The notes under the pieces are model-generated. The model saw nothing but the letters and a program-made list of their open reading frames with translations, had not been told where the DNA came from and did not search any database. Positions 59,849-64,000 of a stretch of DNA of 64,000 nt are shown one piece after another (within the stretch, counting starts at the first letter, position 1; each line of letters starts with the position of its first letter). Source of the DNA: Amaurobius ferox (lineage: Eukaryota > Arthropoda > Arachnida > Araneae > Amaurobiidae); the NCBI GenBank assembly GCA_951213105.1, contig OX578142.1:5224649-5288648 (forward strand). The letters are read 5' to 3'. Both the position numbers and the translations under genes were made by a program.

Positions 59849-62094
59849 AAATCAACAAAAAATAAAAATTAGTCATTTCCAATATCACCCAAATCAAGCT
59901 TCAGATTTCCTTTTACAACCAGAAATGTGAATGTTAAAAAAGATGGAATTAACCTGAAATGGGTGCTAAATCACTCTTTGGTTTTATTTGCATTGGATTT
60001 GGGAATTCAACAAAAAATAAAAATTATTCATTTACGATATCACCCAAATCAAGCTTCTGATTTCCTTTTCAGCCAGAAAGGTGAATCTCAAAATATATGG
60101 AATTAAGCACAAATGGGTTCTAAATTACTCTTTTGTTTTATTTGCATTGGATTTGGGAATTCAACAAAAAATAAAAATTATTCATTTACGATATCACCCA
60201 AATCAAGCTTCTGATTTCCTTTTCAGCCAGAAATGGGAATTTTAAAAAAGTTGGAATTAACTGCGAATGGGTACTAAATCACTCTTTTGTTTTATTTGCA
60301 TTGGATTTGGGAAATTAACAGAAAATAAGAATAATTCATTTTAATATCACCCAAATCCAGCTTCCAATTTCCTTTTTCAGCCAGAAAAGTGAATCTCAAA
60401 AAAGATGGAATTAAGCGCAAATCGGTGCTAAATCACACTTTTGTTATATTTGCATAGGATTTGGGAAATCAGCAAAAATAAGAATAATTCACTTACAATA
60501 TCTCCCAAGTCAAGCTCCAGATTTCCTTTTTGAGCCAGAAAAGTGAATCTCAAAAAGATGGAATTAAGCGCAGATGAGTTCTAAATAACTCTTTTGTTTT
60601 ATTTGCATTGGATTTGGAAAATTACTGAAAATAAGAATCATTCATTTACAATATCAACCAAATCAAGCTTCTGATTTCCTTTTTCAGCCAGAAATGTCAA
60701 TCTCAAAATATATGGAATTAAGCCATATGGATTCTAAATTGCACTTTTCTTTTATTTGCATTGGATTTGGGAAATTAGCAGAAAATAAGAATAATTCATT
60801 TTAATATCACCCAAATCCAGCTTCCAATTTCCTTTTTCAGCCAGAAAAGTGTATCTCAAAAAAGATGGAACTAAGCGCAAATCGGTGCTAAATCACACTT
60901 TTGTTTTATTTGCATTGGATTTGGGAAATCAACAAAAATAAGAATAATTCATATACAATATCTCCCAGGTCAAGCTCCTGATTTCCTTTTTGAGCCAGAA
61001 AAGTGAATCTCAAAAAGATGGAATTAAGCGCAAATGTGTTCTAAAAAACTCTTTTGTTTTATTTGCATTGGAATTGGAAAATTACTGAAAATAAAAAGCA
61101 TTCACTTACAATATCACCCAAATCAAGCTTCTGATTTCCTTTTTCAGCCAGAAATGCCAATCTCAAAATATATGGAATTAAGCCAAATGGGTTCTAAATT
61201 ACACTTTTGTTTCATTTGCATTGGATTTGGGAAATTAACAGAAAATAAGAATAATTCATTTTAATATCACCCAAATCCAGCTTCCAATTTCCTTTTTCAT
61301 CCAGAAAAGTGAATCTCAAAAAAGATGGAATTAAGCGCATATCGGTGCTAAATCACAATTTTGTTTAATTTGCATTGGATTTGGGAAATTAACAGAAAAT
61401 AAGAATAATTCATTTACAATATCTCCCAAGTCAAGTTCCAGATTTCCTTTTTGAGCCAGAAAAGTGAATCTCAAAAAGATGGAATTAAGCGCAGATGGGT
61501 TCTAAATAACTCTTTTGTTTTATTTGCATTGGATATTGAAAATTACTGAAAATAAGAATCATTCATTTACAATATCATCCAATCCGGCTATCCAACTTGC
61601 CGCTCTATATCTTAGGACGAGTCGGCTGGCCTGGGCTTTCGACAATATCATCCAAATACAGTTTATGATTTCCGTTTTTAGACAGAAAGGTTAATCTCAA
61701 AATATATGGAATTAAGCATAAATGGGTTCTAAATTACTCTTTTGTTTTATTTGCACTGGATTTGGGAATTCAACAGAAAATAAAAATAATTCATTTACGA
61801 TATCACCCAAATCAAGCTTCTGATTTCCTTTTTCAGCCAGAAATGTGAATCTTAAAAAAGATGGAATTAACCGCAAATGGGTGTAAATAACTCTTTTGTT
61901 TTATTTGCATTGGATTTGGGAAATTAACAGAAAATAAGAATAATTCATTTTAATATCATCTAAATCCAGCTTCCAATTTCCTTTTTCAGCCAGAAAAGTG
62001 AATCTCAAAAACGATGGAACTAAGAGCAAATCGGTGCTAAATCACACTTTTGTTTTCTTTGCATTGGATTTGGGAAATCAGCAAAAATAAGAAT
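59849..62094 (+). repeat. Satellite block, A to B, HOR copy 3
   Basis: Counterpart of 2652-4897; no gene. Confidence 0.95.
61582..61641 (+). repeat. 60-bp insert, type 1
   Basis: Counterpart of 4385-4444. Confidence 0.8.
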
Positions 62095-62508
62095 TGTTGT
62101 GCTTAGATTCAGAGATTTTCATTACCTAAGGTTTTTAAGGTTCAAAATTCATGATTTTCCCCCTTCCCTTCAAAATTAATTTATGGTTATTGAATATTTC
62201 GGCGATTTATCTCGTATTAACGTTTATTTATTATCCCTTTCATACATTTTTATATTCCAAATTACGCACACGAAGTATCTACAAACGCTAAAAGTATTCA
62301 TAGAATCCTTTACTTATTCGCCTGTGCCCCTGTAATTTTCCTTTTCGGCCTTACGCCTTCACTTTTCGAACAGCAATTATATTACTCTGAAAGCGAAAAA
62401 TAACGCTCCTTTTTGACCATTTCATTGCTTATCAGTTGAGTTGATGTTTATTCCAGATCTTTTGGGGTGCCTAAAATTCCGTAGGGTTGGCGCCGCGGAG
62501 CAATGAAC

Positions 62509-62650
62509 TTTGGCGGGAAAAACGGGGTAGCTAGCTTGGCGGCATTTTCGTGCCGCGCGGTTCGTTGCGAAGTGTCCCATTTTTTAATTCCCCAGCGTAT
62601 GTGAGGCGCTCTGTGTGCGGCGCAAGTTTTTTCACTCGCCAAGATTGGCG
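62509..62650 (+). promoter_or_regulatory. PCNA-type promoter block, element B copy 3
   Basis: E2F site at 62509-62520 and inverted pair at 62637-62650. Confidence 0.7.
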
Positions 62651-62677
62651 TCTCCTGGGAAGCGAAATTTGGTTGGC

Positions 62678-62842
62678 ATGTTTGGAGTTCGATTCGGAGA
62701 GTAGAACAGAGAGGTTGAAAAAAAGATTTTGGGGCCGCGGCCGGACCTCACGCTAAGGGGCCGCGGTCGCCGTAAGAATGTTTTGAGTCGGATTCTGAGC
62801 AGTAGAGGAGTGAGGTTGAAAAAGTTTCTTAGGGCCGAGCAT
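62678..62842 (+). pseudogene. Probable PCNA N-terminus remnant, tandem pair, element B copy 3
   Basis: Counterpart of 5481-5645. Confidence 0.4.
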
Positions 62843-62868
62843 AGGGCTCGCGCCCCGGGTCGCCAGTT

Positions 62869-62982
62869 GTAGTGAATATGCCTGCCTCCGAGTTCCAGCG
62901 CATTTTGCAGGGATCCTCGTCAAAATGACAATTCTGCTTCAATTGCCTGTCAGCTAAGGATGGAGTTCGATTTTCTGCAGGT
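62869..62982 (+). pseudogene. PCNA domain-2 fragment, element B copy 3
   Basis: Counterpart of 5672-5785, with the same two frameshifts. Confidence 0.8.
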
Positions 62983-63713
62983 GCTGCCTGCACCAGAAGT
63001 GTCTGTCTACAAGTTCCGTATTTTCAGTGCTCGCAGTTAGTTCTTGATGTTGCTCCCAAGCGTCTGTGTACAAGCTTCATTCCACAAAAGTAGCGATATC
63101 CGTTGTTCATAATGTTTCTCCTAAGTGTCTGCCTACAAGTTGGTATCACCTAGGCGGAATGCCGTCAAAAGTGAAATTCCGTCCTACTGCCAGCATTGAT
63201 CAAAAGTGGCATTCGACTGCCGTCTATGTGCCCGGCTACAATTCATCGGTGTGTTTACGTACAACCTTCAGGTTCCTGAAGGGATTGGAACCTTGCCTCC
63301 TTCATAAGTGCTTTTTCCATGCAACCAGTCTCCTTTGGTTTTAAATGTGTTGTACAAATGCATCTTGTTTGCACACTGTTATTGGGTTTGGTGCTGCCAT
63401 CTATATTCACCAACTAGAATCTTTGCTGCTCAATTGATAATTATTGTTATAGTAAGAGCTGCGACGGCATTTTAATCATTTTATCTGTGGTGAATTCCTT
63501 TCGATACGGACAGCTTCGTTTTCTTTTTTTGTACCTTTGAGAATAATAATGATTTTGATACATGTACCAATTGGGAGTTTACATTTTACCATTTAGTGTT
63601 TGCTTTTATTATTCTGAATTTTGTAATTTTATCATTCACAATTTGTGTTTGGTTTTATTATTTTGAATTATTTATTTAACATTTTTAGTGGTGGACAGCT
63701 CAGGCAGACCAAA

Positions 63714-63733
63714 CTCTGGTCTTCAGACCAGAG
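63714..63733. repeat. 20-bp palindrome
   Basis: Element B copy 3. Confidence 0.9.
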
Positions 63734-63747
63734 TGGAATCTGAACCT

Positions 63748-63860
63748 GGGATTTAATCTGATAACTGGGAATCATATTAATAACTGGGATTTAATCTGAT
63801 AACTGGGAATTATATTAATAACTGGGATTTAAAATTGATAACTGGGTTATTTAATCTGGG
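63748..63860 (+). repeat. 38-bp tandem repeat, element B copy 3
   Basis: Counterpart of 6551-6663. Confidence 0.8.
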
Positions 63861-63984
63861 TTTTAATATTTCTTTTCTTATCATCGCAATGTACTAACTT
63901 TAATTTTCCACTATACGATACTTTAAATTTAGCAAATTGGAAGGTGTTTAAATTTTATAACTTTTGTTTGTTTTTGAAAGTGTT

Positions 63985-63990
63985 AATAAA
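63985..63990 (+). terminator. Poly(A) signal, element B copy 3
   Basis: AATAAA; its downstream tract lies outside the window. Confidence 0.5.
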
Positions 63991-64000
63991 GCAAGTTTTA

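Larger units (their letters stand above)
57198..64000 (+). repeat. 28.6-kb higher-order repeat, copy 3 (truncated by window end)
   Basis: First 6.8 kb of a third copy. Lacks the 1-bp deletion and the T to C change of copy 2, and has T where copy 1 has G at 788. Confidence 0.95.
62095..64000 (+). mobile_element. Element B, copy 3 (3' end outside window)
   Basis: Left end TGTTGTG after GAAT (62091-62094). The window ends 10 bases after its AATAAA. Confidence 0.85.

Noticed and set aside
1..64000. CRISPR array or bacterial repeat locus
   Set aside because: Repeats are ~155 bp, contiguous without unique spacers, and no cas-like genes are present; poly(A) signals and animal PCNA remnants indicate a eukaryote.
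1..64000. Concatemer of a circular viral genome of 28.6 kb
   Set aside because: No viral genes of any kind; the unit is almost entirely satellite plus decayed host-gene elements. A host-derived extrachromosomal circle is still possible.
1..64000. Hammerhead-type self-cleaving motif in monomers, known from some satellites
   Set aside because: I did not see the conserved CTGANGA...GAAA core arrangement in the monomer or inserts by eye; a covariance-model search would settle it.

Overview
The window is eukaryotic, non-genic, AT-rich tandem-repeat (satellite) DNA. I find no intact, confidently functional protein-coding gene, no rRNA or tRNA, and no bacterial or phage genes. The few recognisable coding remnants come from an animal-type PCNA gene (the DNA sliding clamp). 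Their residues (e.g. LDTEHLGIPETDYS, MPASEFQRI, AQVQLSLSPDVPLVIEY) resemble arthropod PCNA as I remember it, so an arthropod nuclear genome is the best guess. Species and chromosome cannot be told from the sequence.

Layout. A monomer of about 155 bp (seen range 140-159), usually carrying a HindIII site (AAGCTT), is repeated head to tail throughout. The monomers are organised into a very long higher-order repeat (HOR) of 28,598-28,599 bp. The window holds two full copies (1-28599 and 28600-57197) and part of a third (57198-64000). By eye the copies differ by only a handful of single bases and one 1-bp deletion. Inside each HOR are nested block duplications: about 4.63 kb at offset 8,762 bp, about 1.76 kb at offset 1,930 bp, and 2,069-bp and 2,376-bp offsets. 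Each HOR also has nine copies of a 60-bp foreign insert flanked by a 12-13 bp direct repeat.

Three ~2.2-kb inserted elements interrupt the satellite in each HOR: A (430-2651), B (4898-7155) and A' (24265-26487). Each starts TGTTGTG, ends CACAACA, and is flanked by a 4-bp target duplication (AAAT for A and A', GAAT for B). Uninterrupted copies of the B target site survive elsewhere in the HOR, so the insertion boundaries are firmly supported. Each element reads in the + direction as: an AT-rich left part; a CpG-rich promoter-like block with a textbook E2F site (TTTGGCGGGAAA) and a paired inverted TTGGCG motif; broken pieces of PCNA coding sequence; a divergent middle; and a shared 3' module with a 20-bp palindrome, an AATAAA signal, a GT-rich tract and a consensus splice-donor string.

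Interpretation. A mobile element (solo-LTR-like or a TGT/ACA, 4-bp-TSD DNA transposon) appears to have carried a genomic copy of PCNA including its S-phase promoter. It inserted into satellite at least twice, decayed, and was then multiplied as part of a 28.6-kb HOR. The array therefore scatters cell-cycle-type promoters and PCNA fragments through satellite DNA. Whether this drives S-phase satellite transcription, yields small RNAs against PCNA, titrates E2F, or does nothing cannot be decided from sequence alone.
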